From Arthrobacter sp. PAMC25284 (lineage in GTDB: Bacteria; Actinomycetota; Actinomycetes; Actinomycetales; Micrococcaceae), in the NCBI RefSeq assembly GCF_019443425.1, contig NZ_CP080382.1:2232001-2296000 (forward strand): a stretch of DNA of 64,000 nt, read 5' to 3'. Positions within the stretch are counted from its first letter, which is position 1; each line of letters starts with the position of its first letter. Positions 18,376 to 25,688 of this stretch are shown here, piece by piece. The position numbers were made by a program, and so were the translations under genes. Below the pieces are notes generated by a model, which ran no database searches, was not told where the DNA came from, and was given only the letters and a program-made list of their open reading frames with translations.

Positions 18376-19431
18376 TTATGCGCGGCGCGGCGGCGCGGTT
18401 GAGGTCCTGACGATAAGCCGGTGCGGCGCCACGACTGACCGGACGGAGCCGGCCGCGCCGCCGAGCTCGTCGAGCAGCATCCTGGTGGCGAGCTCTGCCT
18501 GTTCGTCCGGTCGCTGAGCCACGGTGGTGAGTCCCACCGCAGCGGAAAATTCGTGGTCGTCGATGCCGATCACGGAAAGATCCTCCGGAACCCGGACACC
18601 GGCTCGTTTCGCTTCGAAGATCACCCCCATCGCCATCTCATCCGCTGCGCAGAAAATTGCGGTGGGCTTCGGCCCGGGCTTGGTCCAGAGCCGTCGGAAC
18701 GCCCGTTGCCCGCTCGCCAGCGTAAAGTCGCCCGCTTCATCCCACTCCGGCCGGGGGTCGAGTCCCGCCGCCGTCATCATTTCCTGGTAGGCCCGGATCC
18801 GGATGCGGGGAACATCAAAATTCAGGTCGGTTGCATCGTCGCCGTGCAGCAGTGCAATGTCCCGGTGGCCGATGTCGATCAGGTGCCGGACCGCGTCGGC
18901 CGCGGCGGCATAGTCATCGATGCCGATGTAGGCGCACTCCTCGACATGCCCACCGACGACCACGAGCGGGATGTCGAGCTTGTGCAGATGCTCGATTTCC
19001 TCGTGGGAGAGCGCCATGCAGAGGACCAGGAGGGCGTCGATCTGTTTGTAAACCATGGTCTTGTTGAACAGCCGCTCACGGTTGCTGCCGTGCCCGCCCA
19101 GGTTAAAGAGCGAGAGACCATACTGGCGGGCGTGGAGTTCCCGGTCAGCGCCCTCGAGTGACTGGGAGAAAAACCAGCGGCTCACGAACGGCGCGAGGAC
19201 CCCGATGGTCCGGGTTCGTCCGGTGGCAAGACCGGACGCCGAGGAGGAGGCAACGTAGCCCAGGTCCGCGGCGATACCCAGGATTTTCTCCCGTGTGGCG
19301 GGAGAGACCCTGGGCAGTCCGCGGACTGCGCGGGACACCGTGGCGGTTGAGACCCCGGCGGCGGCGGCCACATCGTCGATGCTGACGCCGTGGTGGCCGC
19401 TGCGCTGCGCCCTGTCTGAAGTCCGTGTCAC
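18376..19431 (-). CDS. LacI-family transcriptional regulator
   Basis: 351 residues. The LacI helix-turn-helix and hinge are at about residues 15-75 (VSIDDVAAAAGVSTATVSRAVRGLPRVSPATREKILGIAADLGYVASSSASGLATGRT). The periplasmic-binding-protein-like sensor follows (IGVLAPFVSRWFFSQSLEGADREL ... PTAIFCAADEMAMGVIFEAKRAGVRVPEDLSVIGIDDHE). It lies downstream of, and in the same direction as, the sugar ABC genes at 19565-22943 and is probably their repressor. A LacI-type half-matching site is present upstream of the binding-protein gene. Confidence 0.93.
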   Translation of the reverse strand: MTRTSDRAQRSGHHGVSIDDVAAAAGVSTATVSRAVRGLPRVSPATREKILGIAADLGYVASSSASGLATGRTRTIGVLAPFVSRWFFSQSLEGADRELHARQYGLSLFNLGGHGSNRERLFNKTMVYKQIDALLVLCMALSHEEIEHLHKLDIPLVVVGGHVEECAYIGIDDYAAAADAVRHLIDIGHRDIALLHGDDATDLNFDVPRIRIRAYQEMMTAAGLDPRPEWDEAGDFTLASGQRAFRRLWTKPGPKPTAIFCAADEMAMGVIFEAKRAGVRVPEDLSVIGIDDHEFSAAVGLTTVAQRPDEQAELATRMLLDELGGAAGSVRSVVAPHRLIVRTSTAPPRRA

Positions 19432-19564
19432 GCTGTCCCTTGTCGATTGGATGAGGAGGGTTCTCGCAATCCTCCCAAGTCCTGAAATAGTTACGCCTTA
19501 CCGGCACCAAAGCACCCGTGCCCGATTCAATACCGCCTGACTCTCGCCCTTTATGGCTGCCCTG

Positions 19565-20542
19565 TTATCCCTTGAGACCGCCCGCGAGTAGGCCACGGAC
19601 GAAGAACCGCTGAAGCCCGAAAAAGACTGCCAATGGGACAATGATTGACACGAACGCCGCAGCGGGGTTGAGGAAGTCTTTGCTCCCGCGGGTCCCGGAG
19701 ATCTCCGCGAGCCGCTGGGTAATAGGGGCCACATCGGCAGTGCCGCCGGAGAACACAAGGGCCACCAGCAAGTCGTTCCAGACCCAGAGGAACTGGAAGA
19801 TCGCCAGGGACGCCAACGCCGGAACAGACAAGGGCAGGATAATGCGCCAAAAAATAGTGGTGTGACCGGCGCCGTCGACCCTGGCAGCCTCGATCATTTC
19901 CCCCGGGATCTCCGAGATGAAGTTGTGCAGCAGGAAGATCCCCAGAGGCAGCCCGAACATTGTGTGGGCAATCCACAGTTGGGCGTAGGAGCCGGAAGGC
20001 AGCTGCAGCACCTGGGTGAAAAGCTGAAGCAACGGTATAAGGGACATCTGCAGGGGGATGATCTGCAGGGCGAAAACAAAAATGAACACCCCGTCCCGGC
20101 CCCGGAACTTTCCCCAGGCGAAGATGTACGCCGCCATTGACGCCAGCACCAGAATAAAGATGGTGACGGGGATAACGATCGCGAGGGAGTTCACGAAGTA
20201 CTGGGACAGATTCGGCGACTGGGAACCCGAGGAGGCAGTGACGTCTAGGTAGTGCTGGAACGTGAATTGCCAGTCAGCAAAGAAGTTCCACCACCCGTCC
20301 GAGCGCGGACCGATCTGTTTTGGGGCAGGCCGGAAAGACGAGACAAACAGACCGAAAGTCGGAACCGTCCAGACGACGGCGATGAATACAGCCGCCGCTG
20401 TGGCCCAGCGCGAGGTGAGCCTCTGCTTGACTCTTCGCATGATCGGAGCGGCGTCCTCTGGGGACCCGGAGTCGCCCTGCGCGTTGCGGGGTTGGGTACG
20501 AGTCGACTCGGAAGCTTTGTCCGGAACGGGGGTGGCGGTCAT
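19565..20542 (-). CDS. Sugar ABC transporter permease (MalG/AglG type)
   Basis: 325 residues: a polar ~45-residue N-terminus, then six membrane segments. The EAA loop that contacts the ATPase reads EMIEAARVDGAGHTTIFWRIILPLSVPALAS. The C-terminal end is FGLQRFFVRGLLAGGLKG, standard for MalG/AglG. The start overlaps the stop of the upstream permease gene by four bases. No ATPase gene is adjacent; such importers usually share a common MsiK/MalK-type ATPase encoded elsewhere. Confidence 0.93.
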   Translation of the reverse strand: MTATPVPDKASESTRTQPRNAQGDSGSPEDAAPIMRRVKQRLTSRWATAAAVFIAVVWTVPTFGLFVSSFRPAPKQIGPRSDGWWNFFADWQFTFQHYLDVTASSGSQSPNLSQYFVNSLAIVIPVTIFILVLASMAAYIFAWGKFRGRDGVFIFVFALQIIPLQMSLIPLLQLFTQVLQLPSGSYAQLWIAHTMFGLPLGIFLLHNFISEIPGEMIEAARVDGAGHTTIFWRIILPLSVPALASLAIFQFLWVWNDLLVALVFSGGTADVAPITQRLAEISGTRGSKDFLNPAAAFVSIIVPLAVFFGLQRFFVRGLLAGGLKG

Positions 20543-21504
20543 CGGATCTCCCTTTGCTGACGGAGGACGCGGGCGTTGTATACAACAATGGGCAGGACCA
20601 GCAGGAACAGCACCAGGGCCAGGGCAGCGCCGCGGCCCGGTTCGCCAGCCCGGAATGCTTGGGTATACATCTCGTTTGCGACGACGGAGGTATCGAAATT
20701 GCCGGCCGTCATGGTGCGTACGATGTCAAAGACCTTCAGCGTTGCGATGGTGATGGTAGTCAGCACCACGACCAGAGCCCCGCGGATTCCAGGAACGGTT
20801 ACATTGCGGAACTGTTGCCACGGGTTCGCCCCGTCCAAACGGGAGGCCTCGATCAGCTCCGTCGGTACGCCTTTGATAGCGGCCGACAAAATGACCATGG
20901 CAAACCCGGTCTGAATCCAGACCATGACAACAATGAGGAAGATCGTATTTTCCGGCGCATCCAGCAGGAACTGTTTGGGATCAAATCCCAAAGCAACACG
21001 GAGGAAATTGAGGACGCCTGTCTGCTCAATACTGGGGCCCCGATAATCGTAGACGAGTTTCCAAATGATGCCAGCACCCACGAAGGAGATGGCCATCGGC
21101 ATGAAAACCAGAGCCTTCAGTACCTTCTCCCCGCGCGCCTTATCAATAAACACGGCGTATGCCAAGCCGAAACTCGTTGACAACAACGGAACCAGAACGG
21201 TCCACACGACAGTGTTCCTGAGGGTAACCAGTGCCTCCGGCTGGGTGAACATCCATACGAAGTTTTCTACGCCATTCACTTGGCCGTTGGCGTCTGTAAA
21301 GGCCAGGAATGACGTCCGGAAAGCCGGATATACGAGACCCACCAGCATTAGAATTGCCGCCGGCGCCAGAAAACCGATGACCGTCAGTCTGTCCCGGGCC
21401 GATTTTGGAGCCTTGTCTACAACCAGCATGATGAGGCCAATGATGGCGGCAAAAACAGCCAGCGCGATTACTACTTGAAGAAGTTTCCCTCCGATAAATT
21501 CCAT
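20539..21504 (-). CDS. Sugar ABC transporter permease (MalF/AglF type)
   Basis: 321 residues with about eight hydrophobic segments. The EAA loop is ELIEASRLDGANPWQQFRNVTVPGIRGALVVVLTT. The first ~60 residues add two helices before the core, as in the alpha-glucoside AglF group. It is the membrane partner of the MalG-type protein and is separated from the binding-protein gene by a 97-bp gap with a stable hairpin. It forms the inner-membrane channel of an importer for an oligosaccharide, possibly alpha-glucosides, which is inferred from similarity. Confidence 0.92.
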   Translation of the reverse strand: MEFIGGKLLQVVIALAVFAAIIGLIMLVVDKAPKSARDRLTVIGFLAPAAILMLVGLVYPAFRTSFLAFTDANGQVNGVENFVWMFTQPEALVTLRNTVVWTVLVPLLSTSFGLAYAVFIDKARGEKVLKALVFMPMAISFVGAGIIWKLVYDYRGPSIEQTGVLNFLRVALGFDPKQFLLDAPENTIFLIVVMVWIQTGFAMVILSAAIKGVPTELIEASRLDGANPWQQFRNVTVPGIRGALVVVLTTITIATLKVFDIVRTMTAGNFDTSVVANEMYTQAFRAGEPGRGAALALVLFLLVLPIVVYNARVLRQQREIR

Positions 21505-21550
21505 AGCCCGTCCTTCCGAGGTGCCTGTGGATCAGTGAGTTCGGCAGACA

Positions 21551-21592
21551 CGCTGCCTTCCCGCCCCTGAATTACGAGGCAGGAAGGCAGCG
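21551..21592 (-). promoter_or_regulatory. Intercistronic hairpin between binding-protein and permease genes
   Basis: CGCTGCCTTCC and GGAAGGCAGCG form a perfect 11-bp stem around a 20-nt loop. No T-run follows, so it is more likely an mRNA-stabilising or partial attenuation structure than a full terminator. Such hairpins commonly let the binding protein be made in excess over the permeases. Confidence 0.65.
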
Positions 21593-21601
21593 CACTTGAG
21601 A

Positions 21602-22943
21602 TCAGCTCTTGGGCCAGCTGGATTCGATGCTGTCGGCTACCTCCTGGGCGGGCGTTCCGTTGATCCAGGTGACGATGCCCTTCCAGAAGGAGTTCGAGCC
21701 GACGGCCCCGGGCATCAGGTCTGAGCCGTCAAACCGGAATACCGTCTTCGTATCCTGGAGGAGCTTGACGGACTGCTTGTCCAGTTCGGACTGCGCGTTG
21801 TTCGGATCCAGTCCCTTATTGGCGCTGATGACACCGCCAAGCTTCACGCGGTTGTTAGCAAAGTCAGCGCTCGCCATGTACGCGAGGTATGCCTGGATCT
21901 CCGGCGTGTCGTTATAGGCACCGATCATCTCGCCGCCACCGGTGATGGCCACTCCCTGGCTGGCGTCGATCGGCGGGGTAACGAACGCCCAGACGTCACC
22001 TTCCGGAGCAACAACTGTCCCTTCCGGCCAGTTGGAGGCTTGGAAGTTGGCCTGGTGGTGCATGGCGCATTGACCGTCAAGTACGGGCTGGCCGGCCTGC
22101 GCAAACCCGGTTGTCAGGATGGACCGGACGTCACCGAATCCGCCGTTCACGAAGTCCTGGTTGAGTAGGATCTCGCCTGTCTTGTCGAAGGCGCTGACGA
22201 TTTTGGGATCGTTGAACGGGATCTCGTGGTTAACCCACTGGTCGTATACTTCAGGGCCCTCTGCCCGGAGGACGACGTCTTCGATCCAGTCCGTGCCAGG
22301 CCAGCCGGTAGCTTCGCCGGACTCGAATCCCGCACACCACGGTTTCATCGCATTGTCGTCTGCGATTTTCTTGCTGAGAGTCAACATCTCGTCCCAGGTC
22401 TTCGGGACTTCCCAACCCTTTTCCTGGAATGTCTTCGGGGCGTACCAAATGTAACCCTTGACATTGGCCAGCATGGGGGCCGCGTAGAACTTGCCGTCGA
22501 CGGTTCCGTATCCCTTCCAGTCGGTCGACCAGTTCTTGTCCACGAGATCCGAAACTTCCTTGGATGCTTCCTTCAGGTTACCGGCCCGGGCCCTGGTCAG
22601 CCATGAGTCCGGGCTGCGGGAAAATGGCGACATCCGGCGCGTTTCCGGCTTGGGCACGCACACCGATCTGGGTCTCGAATTCCTTGCTTCCCTCGTACTT
22701 CACGGTGATGCCGGTGCACTGCTCAAACGGCGCCCACGCGGCCTCGAGATTCGTCGCTTCCGTATCAACAATGGTCGAGTAAACAGAAACCGTCTTGCCG
22801 TCGTGTTTGCCGTAGCTGGAGTAGGTAGCGCAGTCCACGTCAGCCGCAGGTTCGGTGCTGCCCGTGGATCCGCTGCATGCGCTCAGGGACAGGGCCAAAA
22901 CCCCGACCGTGGCGACTGGCAGCAAGTACTTGCGGTTTTTCAT
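21602..22943 (-). pseudogene. Sugar ABC transporter substrate-binding lipoprotein (AglE-like), frameshifted
   Basis: Start at the ATG 22943 with AGGAG upstream. The signal peptide MKNRKYLLPVATVGVLALSLSAC ends in a lipobox (LSAC), so the mature protein is lipid-anchored. The first frame ends at FPQPGLMADQ and the next begins ARAGNLKEASKEVSDLVDKNW. One extra base in GGGCCC at 22588-22593 explains this. Corrected length is ~446 residues. The rest is typical of AglE-like binding proteins (WAAPMLANVKGYIWYAPKTFQEKGW, AMHHQANFQASNWP, GVAITGGGEMIGAYND). The gene heads the transporter operon. Confidence 0.85.
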
Positions 22944-23036
22944 GCGGAGACTCCTCATTGAGTGGGTAAAAATCGGCACTGGGGTGGTCATGCACTCGTG
23001 TGGCGCCCTTCACACTAGCCTGCGCCCGATCTCGAA

Positions 23037-23050
23037 TGCAAGCGTTTACG
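23037..23050. promoter_or_regulatory. Candidate LacI-family operator
   Basis: TGCAAGCGTTTACG, read on the minus strand as CGTAAACGCTTGCA, matches the LacI-family half-site pattern around a central CG (AAACGCTT). It lies ~95 bp upstream of the binding-protein start, in promoter range. The LacI regulator encoded at 18376 is the likely binder. Confidence 0.5.
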
Positions 23051-23158
23051 CAAGCATGGTGAACGCTGCCCCGCCGGCGGGCTCCAGAACCTCCGGGCCG
23101 GTAGCCGGCCATCCCCGAAGAGCTGCCGAACTGTTCCCCGATTCTCAACTCGGCAGCG

Positions 23159-23770
23159 TCAGCGGACGCGTTCGGCCCGTCTGAACCGGGAACGCGCCCC
23201 GGAAGCGATGTGGATCAGGACCGGTGTGCGCTGGCCAACGACGGCGTCGAGCGCCTCGACGAGGGCGGACACCTCGGCGGCCAGGAGGTGCGGGGCCACG
23301 CCCTGGCGCGGCTGTACCCGGACCTTCAGCGCCGGTTCGCCCCGGATTTCGTAGGTGGTGATAGTGGCACCGGCGAGGTCGGGGCGGTCGGCGAGGGCTT
23401 CACGGAGGGCCTGCTCCGCGACGCCCCGGCCGATCCGGATATCGCCCGGCACGTCGCCCGGGTCCTGCTCATAAACGAGAAGGTCGCCGCGGCCTTTGCC
23501 CTGCTGCGCCGCCCACGCCACCATGGCGCCGATAACCACGGCGAGCAGCACGGTGATGACCAGCCACAGCCAGCTCTCCTGGCGTCCCGGGAAGCGCGTT
23601 CGTTCGAACAGATCGCGCCAAATACTCCAGACACCGCCGGCCCAGTCCCGCCACCAGGCGCCGACGGCTGGAACCGCTGCCAGCAGGATCATCAGGACAC
23701 CGAGGGCGAGGAGCTTGGCGCCGAAAATTCCGATCAGGATGCGGTTCAGGAGTCTGGGGGTGTTGTTCAT
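23159..23770 (-). CDS. Alkaline-shock-response membrane anchor (AmaP-like)
   Basis: 203 residues with two membrane helices (about 11-37 and 65-87, LWLVITVLLAVVIGAMVAWAA) and a soluble C-terminal domain ending at RFRRAERVR. The soluble part (DLLVYEQDPGDVPGDIRIGRGVAEQALREAL ... ALKVRVQPRQGVAPHLLAAEVSALVEALDAVVG) is Asp23-like in pattern. AmaP proteins anchor Asp23 at the membrane in Gram-positive bacteria. It is the last of five overlapping genes (ATGA junctions) of an envelope-stress cluster. Confidence 0.8.
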   Translation of the reverse strand: MNNTPRLLNRILIGIFGAKLLALGVLMILLAAVPAVGAWWRDWAGGVWSIWRDLFERTRFPGRQESWLWLVITVLLAVVIGAMVAWAAQQGKGRGDLLVYEQDPGDVPGDIRIGRGVAEQALREALADRPDLAGATITTYEIRGEPALKVRVQPRQGVAPHLLAAEVSALVEALDAVVGQRTPVLIHIASGARSRFRRAERVR

Positions 23771-24450
23771 GCCCCGACCACACCCGACGTGGCGACGTTG
23801 ATGCTGACCTCAGGCATCGGTGAGAGCCGCATTTCCTGGAGCTCCTGGCGCACGGCGGACACAATCATCTCCGGGTTCAGCGGGACGCCGGAGGTCGGCC
23901 GGATGTTCAGGAGGACCCGGCGCCGGGACACGATCACCATAACCTGTTCCTGGGTCACGTTGGCAGCAAGGCGTGCCTGCCGCGCCAAGGCAGCGGCGAT
24001 CACCTCGTCGTCAACAATGACGGCGGCGCGCTGGTTCCGCAATACGTGCCGCGCCCTGTGCCCGGGCAGCACTGCGTTGAGCAAAAGGATCAATCCGGCC
24101 ATAGCGGCCACAGCCCCGATCACTCCCAGCAGGAGCGGCGGAAACCCCTCGGGAAGGGCGATGATCTGCTCTGCGGCCGCCTGGGGAGCAATGATCCATG
24201 GCGGCTGTCCGATGGCGCGGACGGCCGCTTCCAGCAGTGCGTAGGCACAAATAGCCGCGACCAGGACTGCCGCCACGACGGAAGCAGTGGCCCGGGAGGA
24301 GGACGTCTCACGTCTGAGGATCCGTTCCATGCCGGCCGGGGCGGGCTCAGCGGGCACGGCTTCTACCGCACCGGGTCCGGGCGCCGCCGCGGACGGGAAC
24401 GGCGGGACAGCACCGCGGTCACCGCGTTGCTTGTGGAGAGCACGGTTCAC
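23767..24450 (-). CDS. DUF6286-type membrane protein of the Asp23 cluster
   Basis: 227 residues. A Pro/Ala-rich cytosolic N-terminus, two membrane helices (about 53-72 and 101-125, LLLGVIGAVAAMAGLILLLNAVLPG), then a soluble domain (RAAVIVDDEVIAAALARQARLAANVTQEQVMVIVSRRRVLLNIRPTSGVPLNPEMIVSAVRQEL) that looks like a divergent Asp23/Gls24 fold. Overlaps its neighbours by four bases on both sides. Function in envelope stress is inferred from the cluster; no enzymatic motif is visible. Confidence 0.75.
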   Translation of the reverse strand: MNRALHKQRGDRGAVPPFPSAAAPGPGAVEAVPAEPAPAGMERILRRETSSSRATASVVAAVLVAAICAYALLEAAVRAIGQPPWIIAPQAAAEQIIALPEGFPPLLLGVIGAVAAMAGLILLLNAVLPGHRARHVLRNQRAAVIVDDEVIAAALARQARLAANVTQEQVMVIVSRRRVLLNIRPTSGVPLNPEMIVSAVRQELQEMRLSPMPEVSINVATSGVVGA

Positions 24451-24830
24451 CGCACCCGCCCTCCTTCGCGCACCGTGGCGCCGCTAATCCGGATGTCCAC
24501 CCGGCTGAGCTTCGCGCCGCTCAGTTCGGTCACGCGGTGCAGGATCCTGGTCTTGGCGGCGACGACACGCTCCCGGATGGAGCCACCCAGCGCCGTGACC
24601 CGCATGGGGTCCCGGAGCACCGCGCCCAGCGGCGGGACCGCGATAGGGGTGACGAGGGACAGCGCAAGCAGGCCGTCGTCGTCGGACCATTCGGCGCGGA
24701 CGGCGTGCGGAGGAACGCCCAGGGCCTCCCCCGCGGCAGCCCGCGCAACACTGGTCAGGGCCTGGTTGCTGATCCGGTTGTGCCCGGCCAGTTGGCCGCG
24801 GTGAATAACATTTCCGGCTGTACTGCTCAT
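24447..24830 (-). CDS. Small Asp23/Gls24-related protein
   Basis: 127 residues, soluble, no membrane segment. It contains an Asp23-like pattern (HNRISNQALTSVARAAAGEALGVPPHAVRAEWSDDDGLLALSLVTPIAV ... SIRERVVAAKTRILHRVTELSGAKLSRVDIRISG). It overlaps the DUF2273 gene upstream and the DUF6286 gene downstream by four bases each, so the five proteins are probably made in fixed ratio. Confidence 0.75.
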   Translation of the reverse strand: MSSTAGNVIHRGQLAGHNRISNQALTSVARAAAGEALGVPPHAVRAEWSDDDGLLALSLVTPIAVPPLGAVLRDPMRVTALGGSIRERVVAAKTRILHRVTELSGAKLSRVDIRISGATVREGGRVR

Positions 24831-25018
24831 GAGGAGGAACGCCGGCCGGTGAGGGCGTCAAAGACGCTTCGCAGGTCCAGTTTTCCTTCCGCGGCGCGGC
24901 CCAGCAATGCGCCGATGCCCATAAACAGCAATGCCCCGAGAAATCCCCAAGCGCCAAACTGGAAGGACATAAAGGCCACAAAGGCCCCAACCGCGATCCC
25001 AACAACCGTCAGATTCAC
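24827..25018 (-). CDS. DUF2273-like small membrane protein
   Basis: 63 residues with one long or two short hydrophobic segments (LTVVGIAVGAFVAFMSFQFGAWGFLGALLFMGIGALLGRAAEGKLDL) and a basic C-terminus ending ALTGRRSSS. The small DUF2273 protein regularly sits beside asp23 in Gram-positive bacteria. Overlaps both neighbours by four bases. It may work with the AmaP-like protein to attach Asp23 to the membrane. Confidence 0.8.
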   Translation of the reverse strand: MNLTVVGIAVGAFVAFMSFQFGAWGFLGALLFMGIGALLGRAAEGKLDLRSVFDALTGRRSSS

Positions 25019-25488
25019 TGGACTGCCTCCTTTATTTGCCTGGCCTCACCGGACGGGGTCTGCTTCGCGGGGCCGGAAACATAGACGTCGTTGATTTCAA
25101 TGTTGACTTCGATGACCTGCAGCCCGACCAGTTCCTCGACAGCGGAATAGACGGCAGCGCGAATCTGGTCCGCGAGGGCGTGCAGGGGCGTGCCGTAGAG
25201 TGCCACCAGCTCAATGTCCACAGCGACCTGTTTTTCGCCGACTTCGGCGTGGACCCCGGCTGCATGGTCGGAGCTACCGACGGCGTCGCGGATGGCGCCC
25301 AGCGCCCGCGATGGCGCGGAACCCAGCGAGTACACGCCGGGAACAGCGCGGGCTGCGATACCGGCAACCTTGGCGACAGCCGCTTCGGAAATCATGGTGC
25401 GGCCGCTGCCGCGGGGCGCTGCCGCCCCGACTGCAGGACCCGCCACGGCCGCAGGACCCGCCACGGGATGCGAATTCTGGTCTTCCAT
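25015..25488 (-). CDS. Asp23/Gls24-family envelope stress response protein
   Basis: 157 residues. The Asp23 core is clear: GRTMISEAAVAKVAGIAARAVPGVYSLGSA ... DHAAGVHAEVGEKQVAVDIELVALYGTPLHALADQIRAAVYSAVEELVGLQVIEVNIEINDVYV. The start is preceded by a short Ala/Pro-rich N-terminus with repeated AVAGPA. It is the first gene of a five-gene operon. Asp23 proteins form abundant membrane-associated structures in Firmicutes; the role in actinobacteria is less defined. Confidence 0.9.
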   Translation of the reverse strand: MEDQNSHPVAGPAAVAGPAVGAAAPRGSGRTMISEAAVAKVAGIAARAVPGVYSLGSAPSRALGAIRDAVGSSDHAAGVHAEVGEKQVAVDIELVALYGTPLHALADQIRAAVYSAVEELVGLQVIEVNIEINDVYVSGPAKQTPSGEARQIKEAVQ

Positions 25489-25688
25489 GCGCCATCCACC
25501 CTTCTCTTTGTGACCACCCTAACGCCTGCCGCGGCGAAGGCGCCCGCGCGGCGCCGGGAATCCGGTTCGGGGCTTCGGCACCGTGCCATCCACAGCGAAG
25601 CAGGTCCCGCAAATGCTGCCGAAGCGGCCCAGTTCAACTTCCCGGGTGGCGGAATCCGATGCCCGGATGCCGCCACCCGGATGCCTTC

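Noticed and set aside
20539..22943. Sugar transporter region as a recent horizontal island
   Set aside because: It reads as slightly lower in GC, but no integrase, direct repeats or tRNA boundary flank it.
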